The position numbers and the translations under genes are program-made. The notes under the pieces are model-generated. The model was not told where the DNA came from and made no database searches. It was given only the letters and a program-made list of their open reading frames with translations. DNA of 54,772 bases from Bacteroidota bacterium (GTDB lineage: Bacteria > Bacteroidota > Bacteroidia > Flavobacteriales > Schleiferiaceae). Positions 15,081-23,918 of the stretch are shown here, piece by piece. Numbering within the stretch: position 1 is the first letter of the stretch; the number at the start of each line of letters is the position of its first letter. The stretch covers positions 1 to 54,772 of the forward strand of contig PZPA01000002.1 in the NCBI GenBank assembly GCA_003045825.1, in the 5' to 3' direction.

Positions 15081-17543
15081 TTAGTCGTTCTTTCCTTCAG
15101 TGATTTGCTTGTAGCCCATCCAAAAGAGTAAAAGCAAAATAATTCCGGATCCAGCATAATTGATTTTCTGGCCCGTGTAATGTGATTTCGGTGCATATTC
15201 AAAAACCACTTCATGTTTACCTGCAGGTACAGTAAGACCGCGCAGTAGGTAGTTTACACGTATGTGTTCTACGGGTTCTCCATCTAGGTAGGCTTGCCAG
15301 TCATTTCCGGATCCTTCATAGAACAATTCTGAGAATACGACGAAAGCATCACCACCTTCGGTAGCGTAGGTTATATGCTTTGGATCATAGCTGGTTAAGC
15401 GCACTTTTGCAGGTGCGAAATTAGATTTGCCTCCCAAGTATTCTGAATAGCGCGCATCCACGATAGCGGTACTTTTAGGATTGAAATCCGTTAAAGCAGC
15501 CATCTCTGCATCTGCATTGGGTACCATTTGAATAGATTGAACGGACCAGCCGTTGCCACAGACATCTGGATTACGTTGGGCTTGCGGTTGTCCATTTTGC
15601 CCCTGCGTTATGATGTATTTAGCATTCAGCATACTGAAGCACGCTATATTTTGTTGATTCAATTGGTTGTCAATCAAATCCTGATAACGTTGCAATTTCG
15701 CACCGTGGTAACCCCCAACACTTTTGTGATGATAACTGGTATAGCTGTCATTGGTCAATCCAACGGTGGCGTTCCAAACTCGGAAATGTGGGTCCTTGTC
15801 CTGGCTAATGGCTTGATTCGCTGCGGTAGGTGCATACTGTGCTTCCCATTGACGTTGACTCAAGAAATCTTCGCGCTCAATCTGATCCGTGGTGAAAAGT
15901 CCCAGGTCTAACAAAGCAACACCTCCAATAATAGCTGCACTCGTTACAAGTTTAAGTTTCCCATTGTGGAAAAAGTAGAGTGCAGTAGCGGTGAGTAAAC
16001 CGAAGCCTAAAGAGGCTAGGGCAGAAGAGGTGGCTAAGCTACGGCGGTCGCCCACTAATTGGTCAATACTAAAACCTTGCTGGGCGAACTGGCTGTCTCT
16101 AGCCGTCTCAAGATTCATGACGAATGGCGCTAATAGGCCGAATAAAAGAATAAATCCAACAAACAAGAGTGATCCTTTTTTCAGTGCTTCAAAACGCATC
16201 TTTTTATCGAGTGTATACCATTGGTTCAGCCCTAGAATGCCATAAAACGGTACGGTAAAAAAGAGTATAGTCAATGCCATAGAAGGGACACGGAACTTAT
16301 TGTAAAGCGGTAGGTAGTTGAAAAGGAGCGAGTTGAACCAATTTAAATTCGACCCCCAGCTCATTAACACAAAGAAAACTCCAGAGGCAATGACCCATTG
16401 TCTTGTTGCGCCACCGATCACGAAAAAGGCGAGGCAGAAAAGAAAAAAGATTGCGGCACCAACATAATAGGCACCGTTGCCCATACTCTCGCCGGTCCAA
16501 CGCATGAAGGCTGCTCCCATGTATTGATTCGCCTGTTGTTCGGCATTCTTTGCATTCATTCCTTGGCTGCGGAAGGCTTTGACCAACTGATCAAAAGTTT
16601 CGGTGCCTTTTTCACTGTAATCGACCATCATGCCTCCACCGGCTGCATTCGGAATGACCATAGCCACCGTTTCGTAGATGCCTGTAGACCAGCTCATAGC
16701 GTAGTCGTAAGATAATCCGCCTTCACCTTGGTTTTGATTCTTTTGGGTGAGTTCGCTTTTCCCACCGCGCATACTCTCGGAGGTGTACACCTTAGTGGAC
16801 CAAATATTCGCAATGTTTGGACCGATAGCCAATACACCCGCCAATGCTATTAATCCTGTGTATTTCGCGAAAGTGGGTAAAGCCTTTTCCTTTGCATACT
16901 GAATAAGGTAAACCAACCAAATTATAGCCATAAACAAACCTGCATAATAGGTGATCTGAAAGTGATTTCGATGTATACTCAAACCTGCAAAAACCGCCAT
17001 GAGAATGAAGGCGCGCCAATTTTTCTTTTCCAAAATCAACAAGAGCGCTAGAATCATCAAGGGTATAAAGGCGGCCGTGTTCACTTTTGCGTTGTGACCT
17101 GCCGCATAACCAATGATGAAAAAGCCCGAATATCCATAAGCAAATCCGCCAATGGTGCTAAGCCAATGGTTGACACCCATACCTCGCAAGCCAATAAATG
17201 CCGCAATCATCAGATAGAATAAGATGTAAGTAGAGGAGTTGGTGCCGCCGATACCGCGTACGACATCTGTTAAATATTGGAAGATATTTCCGTCGTATTT
17301 TGTGCTGATCTGCGTAGCAGGCATACCGCTAAACATTGCATTTGTCCAAAGGGCTTCTTCGCCTGTTTCCGCGCGATAATCGCGGATTTCTTTGCTTTTC
17401 GCATAGCCCAATTTAATATCGTCTTGATCCAATACATCGCCATTAAAATAGGCTGGGCTTAAGAAGGCAACGTTGATACTCAATAGAATAACCATTGGTA
17501 AGATCCAGGTCTTGAGTACAGGTAGGTAATTTTTGAAATCCAT
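15081..17543 (-). CDS. YfhO-family polytopic membrane protein
   Basis: This 820-residue inner-membrane protein resembles the YfhO family of GT-C-like proteins. There is one N-terminal span (LKTWILPMVILLSINVAFL), a large external loop, about ten further hydrophobic segments to residue 550, a C-terminal extracytoplasmic domain (about 560-790) and a final helix (AGSGIILLLLFWMGYKQ). In Gram-positive bacteria YfhO glycosylates lipoteichoic acid. The Bacteroidota homologues are uncharacterised and a lipid-linked-sugar transferase role is inference. The DQDDIKLG stretch in the first external loop resembles the acidic loop of GT-C enzymes. It stands alone, divergent from the PLP-enzyme pair. Confidence 0.85.
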   Translation of the reverse strand: MDFKNYLPVLKTWILPMVILLSINVAFLSPAYFNGDVLDQDDIKLGYAKSKEIRDYRAETGEEALWTNAMFSGMPATQISTKYDGNIFQYLTDVVRGIGGTNSSTYILFYLMIAAFIGLRGMGVNHWLSTIGGFAYGYSGFFIIGYAAGHNAKVNTAAFIPLMILALLLILEKKNWRAFILMAVFAGLSIHRNHFQITYYAGLFMAIIWLVYLIQYAKEKALPTFAKYTGLIALAGVLAIGPNIANIWSTKVYTSESMRGGKSELTQKNQNQGEGGLSYDYAMSWSTGIYETVAMVIPNAAGGGMMVDYSEKGTETFDQLVKAFRSQGMNAKNAEQQANQYMGAAFMRWTGESMGNGAYYVGAAIFFLFCLAFFVIGGATRQWVIASGVFFVLMSWGSNLNWFNSLLFNYLPLYNKFRVPSMALTILFFTVPFYGILGLNQWYTLDKKMRFEALKKGSLLFVGFILLFGLLAPFVMNLETARDSQFAQQGFSIDQLVGDRRSLATSSALASLGFGLLTATALYFFHNGKLKLVTSAAIIGGVALLDLGLFTTDQIEREDFLSQRQWEAQYAPTAANQAISQDKDPHFRVWNATVGLTNDSYTSYHHKSVGGYHGAKLQRYQDLIDNQLNQQNIACFSMLNAKYIITQGQNGQPQAQRNPDVCGNGWSVQSIQMVPNADAEMAALTDFNPKSTAIVDARYSEYLGGKSNFAPAKVRLTSYDPKHITYATEGGDAFVVFSELFYEGSGNDWQAYLDGEPVEHIRVNYLLRGLTVPAGKHEVVFEYAPKSHYTGQKINYAGSGIILLLLFWMGYKQITEGKND

Positions 17544-17606
17544 AATAGCTTTTTGAATCGGGACTCCAAGCTAGCAAAAGTTGTGGAATAATACCGACTT
17601 AATACG

Positions 17607-17637
17607 TTGATTATGCTAGCATTCGTGCGTATTTTCG
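17607..17637 (+). promoter_or_regulatory. Probable promoter of the PLP-enzyme pair (TTG-N20-TATTTTCG)
   Basis: TTG at 17607-17609 and TATTTTCG at 17630-17637 (one mismatch to TAnnTTTG) are separated by 20 bases. The ATG at 17662 follows after 24 bases. Confidence 0.4.
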
Positions 17638-17661
17638 GTATTCCAATTAGAATTCGAAATA

Positions 17662-19086
17662 ATGAACGATCAACCCGCGAACACCATCGGTAAAAATGAA
17701 ATAGAAGAACTGCTTACGCAAGGCTGCGATGAGCGTGTTCACATTTTACCGGAAAGTGGCTTGAACAAATACCATTTGAACCCCGTCAAATTTGAATCTC
17801 TATTTCAACGCGGTTCTTGTACAGCAAATGTCTTAACACGTCGTTCTTTCAACGTTGCTAAAGCGTTTTTAGGCAAATACGATGAGTTGAGCTACGAGAA
17901 TTTACTTGAAAATCAGGCCAACCGTCTTCGTGCATTAGTACAGAGTGAGTTCAAAGATCCTTTTGATGTGTTCTTTGCGCCATCGGGATCAGATTTAGTC
18001 TACTATCCTTTAATGTTCCAAATGATGTTGAATCCCGACAAACGTTTGCTGAACATTGTGAGTTGCCCAGAAGAGTTGGGTTCGGGATCGAAGTTTGCGA
18101 GCGAAACTAGATTCTACGCGAATTACAATCAATTCGGAGATCAAATTGAAAAAGGAGCCTTCGTTGATTCAAACAACACCTCTGAAGTGCATTACCTCGA
18201 TGCAAGAGATGCGGATGGGAATATTCTAGACCGCACTACAGCCATTCATGAGCTTATTGCAAACAATCCGGATGCTTCGGTAGTGGGAAGTTTAGTTTTT
18301 GGTTCGAAATCAGGAATTAAGGATGACTTAAACGTTATTGATACCGATAGTGAAACCATGTGGGTGGTCGATCTGTGCCAATTCCGTGTTGATCATTCGC
18401 TCATCCACGATCTACTCGAAAAGGGCGTGATGGTGATGCTCACTGGTAGTAAGTTTTTCCAAGCGCCGCCTTTCTGTGCCGCCATGCTTGTGCCGCGTAA
18501 GTGGAGTGAGCGATTAAAGCAGGTCGATGCAAGCATTATCGAGCCTTATGGCAAACTATTTAGTGCTTACGATGTGCCGTGGTTCATGGAAAACATGCGT
18601 GAACATTTACCTAAAAAGGAAAATAAAGCGTTGCGTTTGCGTTGGGAAATAGCGCTGGACGAGATGTCCGCCTACAGCTATTGGTCAACAAAGCAGACAG
18701 ATAATATCATTTCGCGCTGGGCCATGGGTGTCATGAGTAAACTCGAAACGTCGGATTCGTTCAAACTCATGCCGGACCAACTAAAGACGAACATGTCCAT
18801 TATCTCTTTCCAAGTTTGGGTGAACGGAAGTGCATTAGACAATGAGCAGTTAAAAGCCCTATTCAAAGCCATTACCACCTCCAAACATGAAGGTTTTATT
18901 GGCGGGAAGGACACTGTGTTCTTTGGGCAGCCCGTTCAATATGGCGAAAAGAGTTTCATTCGATTGGCCATAGGCGCCTACACGGTTCGCGCGTTCTTAG
19001 AAAAAGACGCCGTTGACTTAACTAATGATTACCGATTGATTAACATCATTGAGGCCGTTGCGCAAGACATGTTTAGTGGAAAATAA
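17662..19086 (+). CDS. Fold-type I PLP enzyme, class V aminotransferase-like, substrate unknown
   Basis: This 474-residue protein has no family I can name, but the PLP fold-type I layout is visible. It has a phosphate-binding-like SGSD turn (108-111), a strand GSLVFGSKSGIKDDLNVI (209-226) that mirrors the TGI-DL-I block of class V aminotransferases, the pyridine-nitrogen aspartate in VVDLCQ (Asp237, Gln240), and a lysine in LTGSKFFQAPPF (Lys264) at the Schiff-base position. The N-terminal 95 residues (with NKYHLNP and GSCTANVLTRRSF) are unlike cysteine desulfurases. The next gene, a DAP/ornithine-decarboxylase-like PLP enzyme, overlaps its 3' end, so the two likely act in one pathway. No signal peptide. 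The reaction is unknown. Confidence 0.6.
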   Translation: MNDQPANTIGKNEIEELLTQGCDERVHILPESGLNKYHLNPVKFESLFQRGSCTANVLTRRSFNVAKAFLGKYDELSYENLLENQANRLRALVQSEFKDPFDVFFAPSGSDLVYYPLMFQMMLNPDKRLLNIVSCPEELGSGSKFASETRFYANYNQFGDQIEKGAFVDSNNTSEVHYLDARDADGNILDRTTAIHELIANNPDASVVGSLVFGSKSGIKDDLNVIDTDSETMWVVDLCQFRVDHSLIHDLLEKGVMVMLTGSKFFQAPPFCAAMLVPRKWSERLKQVDASIIEPYGKLFSAYDVPWFMENMREHLPKKENKALRLRWEIALDEMSAYSYWSTKQTDNIISRWAMGVMSKLETSDSFKLMPDQLKTNMSIISFQVWVNGSALDNEQLKALFKAITTSKHEGFIGGKDTVFFGQPVQYGEKSFIRLAIGAYTVRAFLEKDAVDLTNDYRLINIIEAVAQDMFSGK

Positions 19087-20263
19087 TACGTCTATATTAC
19101 CAGCGGTTCAGTCGCTATTGCCGCAATTAGGTCGGGAAGATACAGCGGCTATCGTCACACATCTTCCTCGATTGAAAGCCCGCTTGGCGCACTTAAGTGC
19201 GGCTATGCCCGGTATGCAACACAGTATTGCTATTAAAACGAATCCCCATGCCCAACTGCTACGTACGCTCGTAGAGTTCGGTTATGGTTTGGAAGCAGCC
19301 TCCATTGAAGAAGTGAGAAGAGCCAAGGCTGCTGGTTGTCCAGTGAATCAAATCATTTTTGATTCTCCTGTAAAAACACGCCATGAAATTGCTGAGGTGG
19401 CTTACGAAAAAGGAATGCTGGTCAATGTAAACACTCTCGCGGAATTAAAGCGTTTTCCCTCAGATGCGACCTGCATTTTGGGCATCCGTATCAATCCGCA
19501 AGTACATGCAGGTTCCCCTGAAATGTTCGATGTGAGCAAAAACGAAAGCAAATTTGGCGTGCCCATTTCACAGCAATCAGATCTTATTCAAGCCGCTTTA
19601 AACTACCCGGTGAATGCATTGCACATTCATAGTGGATCTCAGATGCAGAATCTAGACGCTCAAAAGGAGGCATTGATTGGCTTGCGTGAAGTTGCGATTG
19701 CCATAAATACTCAATCCCCGGGTAAAATTAACACACTTGACATTGGTGGTGGACTGCCTTCAGAGCCCTTACAGGCTCAGACGAAGATGTCCATATATGG
19801 CGCTATGGTGCAAGAAGTGTTTCGCGGCACCTCATTCAAATTAGTGACAGAATTTGGTCAATGGGTACATGCGCCGGCTGGATTCGCTATTAGTGCCATT
19901 GAATACGTGGTTCGGCCCGATCGCGTTTTTATCCACTTGGGCGCCGATTTCTTTATGAGAGACGCCTATACAAGGGCACGACCGTTCCCGCTAGCTGTAG
20001 TTTCTGCAGAAGGGGTGTTGCGTCAAGGCGAAGAACGACCGTTTGATATCGCCGGTCCGTTGTGTTTTGCAGGCGACTATTTAGCGCACAAAAAAAATCT
20101 ACCGGGGGATTTAGAAGAAAATGACCTTTTAATTGTCGATGAAACCGGGGCAAACACTTATGCGCTGTGGTCAAGGCATTGTTCTCGAACCGTCCCATCT
20201 TACTGGGCTTGGGATGGAAATTCAATAGTTAAGTGGTCAGAACGCCAAACAATTGGTTTTTAA
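19076..20263 (+). CDS. Fold-type III PLP enzyme, diaminopimelate/ornithine decarboxylase-like, divergent
   Basis: This 395-residue protein (from the GTG at 19076) has an alanine-racemase-like barrel plus a C-terminal beta domain. Seen: the PLP lysine in IAIKTNP (Lys54), HIHSGSQ (183-189), the phosphate loop DIGGGLPSE (222-230), and GPLCFAGD (327-334) with the substrate-domain Cys330 and Asp334. Two family motifs are altered. EPGR reads EFGQ (259-262), and the GAY motif reads GAN (358-360), losing the usual active-site tyrosine. It is therefore probably not an ordinary LysA. The start is uncertain: there is no ATG, and TTG codons at 19049 and 19058 are alternatives. It overlaps the stop of the preceding PLP enzyme, indicating translational coupling. 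Substrate unknown. Confidence 0.7.
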   Translation: MENNTSILPAVQSLLPQLGREDTAAIVTHLPRLKARLAHLSAAMPGMQHSIAIKTNPHAQLLRTLVEFGYGLEAASIEEVRRAKAAGCPVNQIIFDSPVKTRHEIAEVAYEKGMLVNVNTLAELKRFPSDATCILGIRINPQVHAGSPEMFDVSKNESKFGVPISQQSDLIQAALNYPVNALHIHSGSQMQNLDAQKEALIGLREVAIAINTQSPGKINTLDIGGGLPSEPLQAQTKMSIYGAMVQEVFRGTSFKLVTEFGQWVHAPAGFAISAIEYVVRPDRVFIHLGADFFMRDAYTRARPFPLAVVSAEGVLRQGEERPFDIAGPLCFAGDYLAHKKNLPGDLEENDLLIVDETGANTYALWSRHCSRTVPSYWAWDGNSIVKWSERQTIGF

Positions 20264-20266
20264 TCT

Positions 20267-20274
20267 TATTTTTG
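20267..20274 (+). promoter_or_regulatory. Promoter -7 box TATTTTTG of the T9SS LamG protein gene
   Basis: An exact consensus match just after the decarboxylase-like stop and 18 bases before the ATG at 20293. It marks the secreted protein as a separate transcript. Confidence 0.55.
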
Positions 20275-20292
20275 AAACTCAAGCAGTTACTC

Positions 20293-21567
20293 ATGAAGAA
20301 TAGGCTTCTCCTTTTATTCGCATTTTTTTCACCGGCGCTATTTGCTCAGGTGATGACCGTTACTGTCGATCAAGACGACTTTCTTGTTTGTCCTGATGAG
20401 GTAGTAGAGGTAGTTGCTGCGCGCAGTACCACGGCCAATAATTCCTTGCAGTTTGACGGTGCATCCGATTATTTGGAGATACCAAATAACGCAGCGTTTA
20501 ATCTTGGTACCACCAGTTTTACAGTCGAATTCTGGGTTTTGGTAAACTCTACATCAGGTCTTGATTACCTCTCGGTATACAGAAATGCCGCAGGCCATGG
20601 TTGGGCGATTTGGAAAGATAACTCTGGAAATGTTGGATTTGCAGCGAGAGACAATGCCGGAGCGTACGACTTGATGACGGGTAACATTACCTCAATAGAC
20701 GACGGTAATTGGCATCACGTAGCAGTGACGTGGAACCGTGGTACAACGACAGCTACGTTATATATAGACGGTGGATTCGAAACATCGAAAAACTTTGGTG
20801 TTGGTGGTGATATAGCGCACACGGGCGACATTACTTTAGGTTATGGAGTAAGTCCTACTTCAGGAAATCCAACGCATTTGAATGGAGAGATGGATGAATT
20901 CCGAATTTGGAATGAAGAACGCGCCTCTGGTGACATTCAGACATACATGAGTACGCATTTGAACCCTATCTCTTTCCCTACGCTCGCAGTAAATTTTGAC
21001 TTTAATGAGCTTACCGATGCTGACGGATGGGAAGATTGTGTAGCAGGAATTATTGCGCCTAACGGCACTACAACACCCTCTGTAAATACAATGGGTGGAC
21101 CATTAATGACATTCAACTTTGCATACAGCTGGACAAACACCTCAGGCAACACCCAGGGCGGTTCCGTTTATCAAAAAACGTTTTCTCGCGACGATACCGT
21201 AGTGGTTGAGGCGGGGTATTGTAAATACTATTGTACGGATACTGTATACATTGCCTTAGCGGATTGTGATACGCTGCGCGACCCACGAGATGTAGCTGCC
21301 GTGTTTGCACCTTCAGCGTTTACACCTAATGGCGATACAAAGAATGACTTTTATCTTGTGAAAGCGAATGCCATTACCTATTTCGAAATGCAGATTTATA
21401 ATAGAGACGGAAACATCTTATTTCACAGTAAAGACATTAATACGGGCTGGAATGGAACGTTTAATGATAAGTACTGCTATGAAGGAGTCTACGTTGCACA
21501 AATTATGTACCGTGACGTAGACGGCGTAGAATTCGTCAAATACCAGCAATTCACTTTAATGCGCTAA
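20293..21567 (+). CDS. Secreted LamG/concanavalin-like protein with T9SS type-B C-terminal sorting domain
   Basis: This 424-residue surface or secreted protein has a signal peptide (KNRLLLLFAFFSPALFAQ, cleavage after AQ). A LamG-like jelly-roll domain follows at about residues 45-215, with SLQFDGASDYLEIPN, FTVEFWV, NWHHVAVTWN, LYIDG and LNGEMDEFRIWNEE. The C-terminal 90 residues carry the gliding-motility-associated domain: FAPSAFTPNGDTKNDFYLV, FEMQIYNRDGNILFHS, GWNGTFNDKYCYEGVYVAQI. That domain directs export by the type IX system and surface attachment. It probably binds carbohydrate or acts as an adhesin, without a visible catalytic domain. The ATG at 20293 is chosen because it begins the signal peptide; the frame opens earlier at 20233 inside the previous gene. 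Confidence 0.88.
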   Translation: MKNRLLLLFAFFSPALFAQVMTVTVDQDDFLVCPDEVVEVVAARSTTANNSLQFDGASDYLEIPNNAAFNLGTTSFTVEFWVLVNSTSGLDYLSVYRNAAGHGWAIWKDNSGNVGFAARDNAGAYDLMTGNITSIDDGNWHHVAVTWNRGTTTATLYIDGGFETSKNFGVGGDIAHTGDITLGYGVSPTSGNPTHLNGEMDEFRIWNEERASGDIQTYMSTHLNPISFPTLAVNFDFNELTDADGWEDCVAGIIAPNGTTTPSVNTMGGPLMTFNFAYSWTNTSGNTQGGSVYQKTFSRDDTVVVEAGYCKYYCTDTVYIALADCDTLRDPRDVAAVFAPSAFTPNGDTKNDFYLVKANAITYFEMQIYNRDGNILFHSKDINTGWNGTFNDKYCYEGVYVAQIMYRDVDGVEFVKYQQFTLMR

Positions 21568-21594
21568 TTCGTTTAGCAGATACTATAAAGATAG

Positions 21595-21624
21595 AGCCTC
21601 GAGAGTTTTCTCGGGGCTTTTTTA
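21595..21624 (+). terminator. Intrinsic terminator after the LamG protein gene
   Basis: A 10-bp stem AGCCTCGAGA / TCTCGGGGCT (one G-T wobble) with a GTTT loop is followed by six T. The T run overlaps the stop codon of the convergent YihY gene. Confidence 0.85.
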
Positions 21625-22527
21625 TGCTGGCGTATCTAGGTCCTTTTGCTGCTGGGCACCAGAGATACTCGCATTTAATTCAAATCCAATGATGAGTCCA
21701 AAGGCATTGACATAGATCCAAAGTAACATGATCAATAGCGTTCCAATGGAGCCGTAGAATTTGTTGTAGGTAGAAAAATGCTCAACATAAAAACTGAACC
21801 CCTGCGAAGAACTAATAATTAGAAAAGTAGCTAATAGGCTGCCTGCAGAAATGAAGCGCCAATTCCGCGAGCGGACGGGCCCATAGTTGTACACCAACGA
21901 TATGGCCAACAGAATGGTGAGCAGCAGCACTAGTAATCTACCCCAGTAAATGACAAATGAAGCGTAGTGTGCGAGATAGCCCAATTCCACAAGCCAGTCA
22001 GTAAAACCTTGCGTAAAGATTAACGCTACTATAGCAATAATGATCAGCACTGTAAGGCCTATAGTGAGCAGAAATGCCGAAAAATACTGCGACCAGAAGT
22101 TCTTTACATTGATGTTGTGGTAGCTAATACCCAAATTAGAGATAAGGCTTAAAGTGCCGTTGGTGGCAAAAACAAGTGCCGCAATGAAGGTGACCGATAA
22201 TAGTCCGCCGCGCTTTATGGTCAGGACATCTTCGATCGCATCGAACGCCATTACATGCGTACTTTCTGGCAATACATCCTTTAATATCCCAAAGAGTTCT
22301 TCCTGAAAAACATCGAGCGGTAAGTAGGCAATTAAGGTAAAGATGAAGATGATGCCAGGAAATAAAGCAAGGAAAAAGCTAAAGCTAACAGATCCGGCCC
22401 TCGAGGTGATTGCCCCTTGATAGATTCCTCGAACGAAAAAGCTCAAAATATCCCATAAAGAGAGTCCGTCGAAAAAAGGTGGCTTTACCTTTCTCAGGTT
22501 GCTTTCTATGCTGGCTAAGAGTTTCAT
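21622..22527 (-). CDS. YihY/BrkB-family inner-membrane protein
   Basis: This 301-residue polytopic membrane protein of the YihY family was once misnamed ribonuclease BN. About six transmembrane helices are visible between residues 40 and 285 after a cytoplasmic N-terminus. The conserved SRAGSVSFSFFLALFPG stretch near the first helix and a glycine-rich FYGSIGTLLIMLLWIYVNAFGLIIG last pair are typical. Its function is not settled; some Bacteroidota and actinobacterial members have been linked to lipid or envelope transport. Its ATG lies one base after the nadC stop, so it is translated from the nadC transcript. Its stop sits inside the T run of the opposite-strand terminator. Confidence 0.9.
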   Translation of the reverse strand: MKLLASIESNLRKVKPPFFDGLSLWDILSFFVRGIYQGAITSRAGSVSFSFFLALFPGIIFIFTLIAYLPLDVFQEELFGILKDVLPESTHVMAFDAIEDVLTIKRGGLLSVTFIAALVFATNGTLSLISNLGISYHNINVKNFWSQYFSAFLLTIGLTVLIIIAIVALIFTQGFTDWLVELGYLAHYASFVIYWGRLLVLLLTILLAISLVYNYGPVRSRNWRFISAGSLLATFLIISSSQGFSFYVEHFSTYNKFYGSIGTLLIMLLWIYVNAFGLIIGFELNASISGAQQQKDLDTPA

Positions 22528-22528
22528 G

Positions 22529-23389
22529 TTACAGCGCTTTTAAGCTCATGTCTAATCCTTTAATATGGTGGGTCAGCGCACCAACGCTAATGTAATCCAC
22601 TCCACATTCGGCGTAAGGTACTAAGGTATGGCGAGTTATACCACCACTGCTTTCAACTTCTGTCCGACCCGCGATGTATTCAACGGCTTCTTTTGTTGCC
22701 GAAACAGTAAAATTATCAAGCATGATGCGATCAACTCCGGCTTGAAGTGCTTCTTTTACTTCTTGTAAATTTCTCGTCTCTACTTCTATGGCTAGCGTTC
22801 TATTCGTCTGCGCTAAGTAGGCCTTGGTCCGTGCCACTGCTGCTTTAATACCGCCTGCAAAATCCACATGGTTATCTTTCAGCATCACCATATCATACAG
22901 CCCCATTCGATGGTTACCCCCTCCGCCTAAAGCCACGGCCCATTTTTCTAATAACCGCAGTCCAGGCGTGGTTTTACGAGTATCAATAACGGTACAGGAG
23001 GTATGTTTAATTTTTTCAGCATACGAATAGGTGCGAGTAGCAATTCCGGACAGCCGCTGAAGGTAATTCAATACAAGACGTTCACTTTGCAAAAGTTTGA
23101 TCGTATTCCCTTCAACGAACAAAGCTACAGTACCTTTTTCCACGAGCGCACCGTCTTCTATAAACTGCTCAACGGTTGCAGTGTTATCCAGGTATTTGAA
23201 CAAATAAGTAGCCAACGCGCCACCTGCAAAAACGCCTGCTTCTTTAATAATGAGCTGGGCTTTGCCGCGATGATCTGCAGGTATACTGGATAGGGCGCTA
23301 TGATCTCCATCGCCAATATCTTCCGCAATGGCAAAATCAAATTGGGCCTTTAAATCATCAAAATTTGGTGTCCATAAAGCGTGGGGCAT
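22529..23389 (-). CDS. nadC: Nicotinate-nucleotide pyrophosphorylase (quinolinate phosphoribosyltransferase)
   Basis: This 286-residue enzyme converts quinolinate and PRPP to nicotinate mononucleotide, CO2 and PPi in de novo NAD synthesis. Seen here: EDIGDGDHSA near the N-terminus, LNYLQRLSGIATRT, the signature DTRKTTPGLR, HRMGLYDMVMLKDNH, EVETRNLQE, DRIMLDN and SSGGI, all standard for NadC. I place the start at the ATG 23389 (MPHALWTP). Upstream in-frame ATGs at 23431 and 23446 exist, but the latter overlaps the start codon of the divergent rlmH, and the extra residues lie outside the family's usual N-terminus. nadA and nadB are not in the window. It precedes yihY with a one-base gap. Confidence 0.95.
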   Translation of the reverse strand: MPHALWTPNFDDLKAQFDFAIAEDIGDGDHSALSSIPADHRGKAQLIIKEAGVFAGGALATYLFKYLDNTATVEQFIEDGALVEKGTVALFVEGNTIKLLQSERLVLNYLQRLSGIATRTYSYAEKIKHTSCTVIDTRKTTPGLRLLEKWAVALGGGGNHRMGLYDMVMLKDNHVDFAGGIKAAVARTKAYLAQTNRTLAIEVETRNLQEVKEALQAGVDRIMLDNFTVSATKEAVEYIAGRTEVESSGGITRHTLVPYAECGVDYISVGALTHHIKGLDMSLKAL

Positions 23390-23444
23390 AAAATCGATTT
23401 TAAAAGTGTGCTTCTCAATGCAAGTTAGCATCTTTGTGTAGCTC

Positions 23445-23918
23445 ATGAAGATTGTATTTCTGGTTATTGGTAAAACTTCTGAACGCTACCTCTCCGAAGG
23501 AATGGCTCAGTTTGAAAGTCGATTAAAACATTACTCGCCTTTTGAAACTATTGTTGTGCCTGACATTAAGGGAGGCGGTAAGCGAACGGCTGAGGTTTTG
23601 AAGGAATTGGAATTTGAGGCCTTTCGCAAGCATTTTCAGCCGGGGGATTGGATGGTACTGCTCGACGAAAAAGGTAAACGCTATACCTCACGCGGGTTTG
23701 CTCAACAAATGCAAAAATGGATGAATGCTGGACCTAAACGATTGGTATTTATCGTGGGCGGTGCATTTGGATTTTCTCCCAAGATGTATGAAAAAGCAAA
23801 CGGTTTATTGAGTATGAGTGAAATGACCACTTCACACCAACTAATTCGTGTTGTATTTTTAGAGCAAATCTACCGCGCCTTTACTATTTTGAATAACGAA
23901 CCTTACCACAACGATTAA
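23445..23918 (+). CDS. rlmH: 23S rRNA (pseudouridine-1915 N3)-methyltransferase RlmH
   Basis: This 157-residue SPOUT-class (alpha/beta-knot) methyltransferase modifies pseudouridine 1915 in helix 69 of 23S rRNA on the assembled 70S ribosome. Diagnostic blocks are LLDEKGKRYTS, the SAM-binding knot VFIVGGAFGFS, and the C-terminal SEMTTSHQLIRVVFLEQIYRA with the terminal NEPYHND (commonly EPYHHx). Length is exactly typical. Its stop overlaps the ATG of holA by one base (TAATG), indicating coupled translation. Confidence 0.97.
   Translation: MKIVFLVIGKTSERYLSEGMAQFESRLKHYSPFETIVVPDIKGGGKRTAEVLKELEFEAFRKHFQPGDWMVLLDEKGKRYTSRGFAQQMQKWMNAGPKRLVFIVGGAFGFSPKMYEKANGLLSMSEMTTSHQLIRVVFLEQIYRAFTILNNEPYHND

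Noticed and set aside
17570..17620. Two GCTAGC palindromes 45 bases apart between the divergent YfhO and PLP genes, possibly an operator pair
   Set aside because: Each is only a 6-bp palindrome, with no shared flanking sequence, and such pairs are expected by chance.
19049..19076. TTG at 19049 as the start of the decarboxylase-like gene
   Set aside because: It would add nine residues overlapping deeper into the previous gene without family similarity. GTG at 19076 gives a tighter overlap, though the choice is not certain.
22529..23300. Plus-strand ORFs opposite nadC
   Set aside because: They are short shadows; all NadC motifs are on the minus strand in one continuous frame.
23389..23446. 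Longer nadC starting at 23446, with its ATG overlapping the rlmH ATG in the palindrome TCATGA
   Set aside because: The extra 19 residues lie outside the usual NadC N-terminus, and such a start would leave no room for either gene's upstream region. The ATG at 23389 is preferred.
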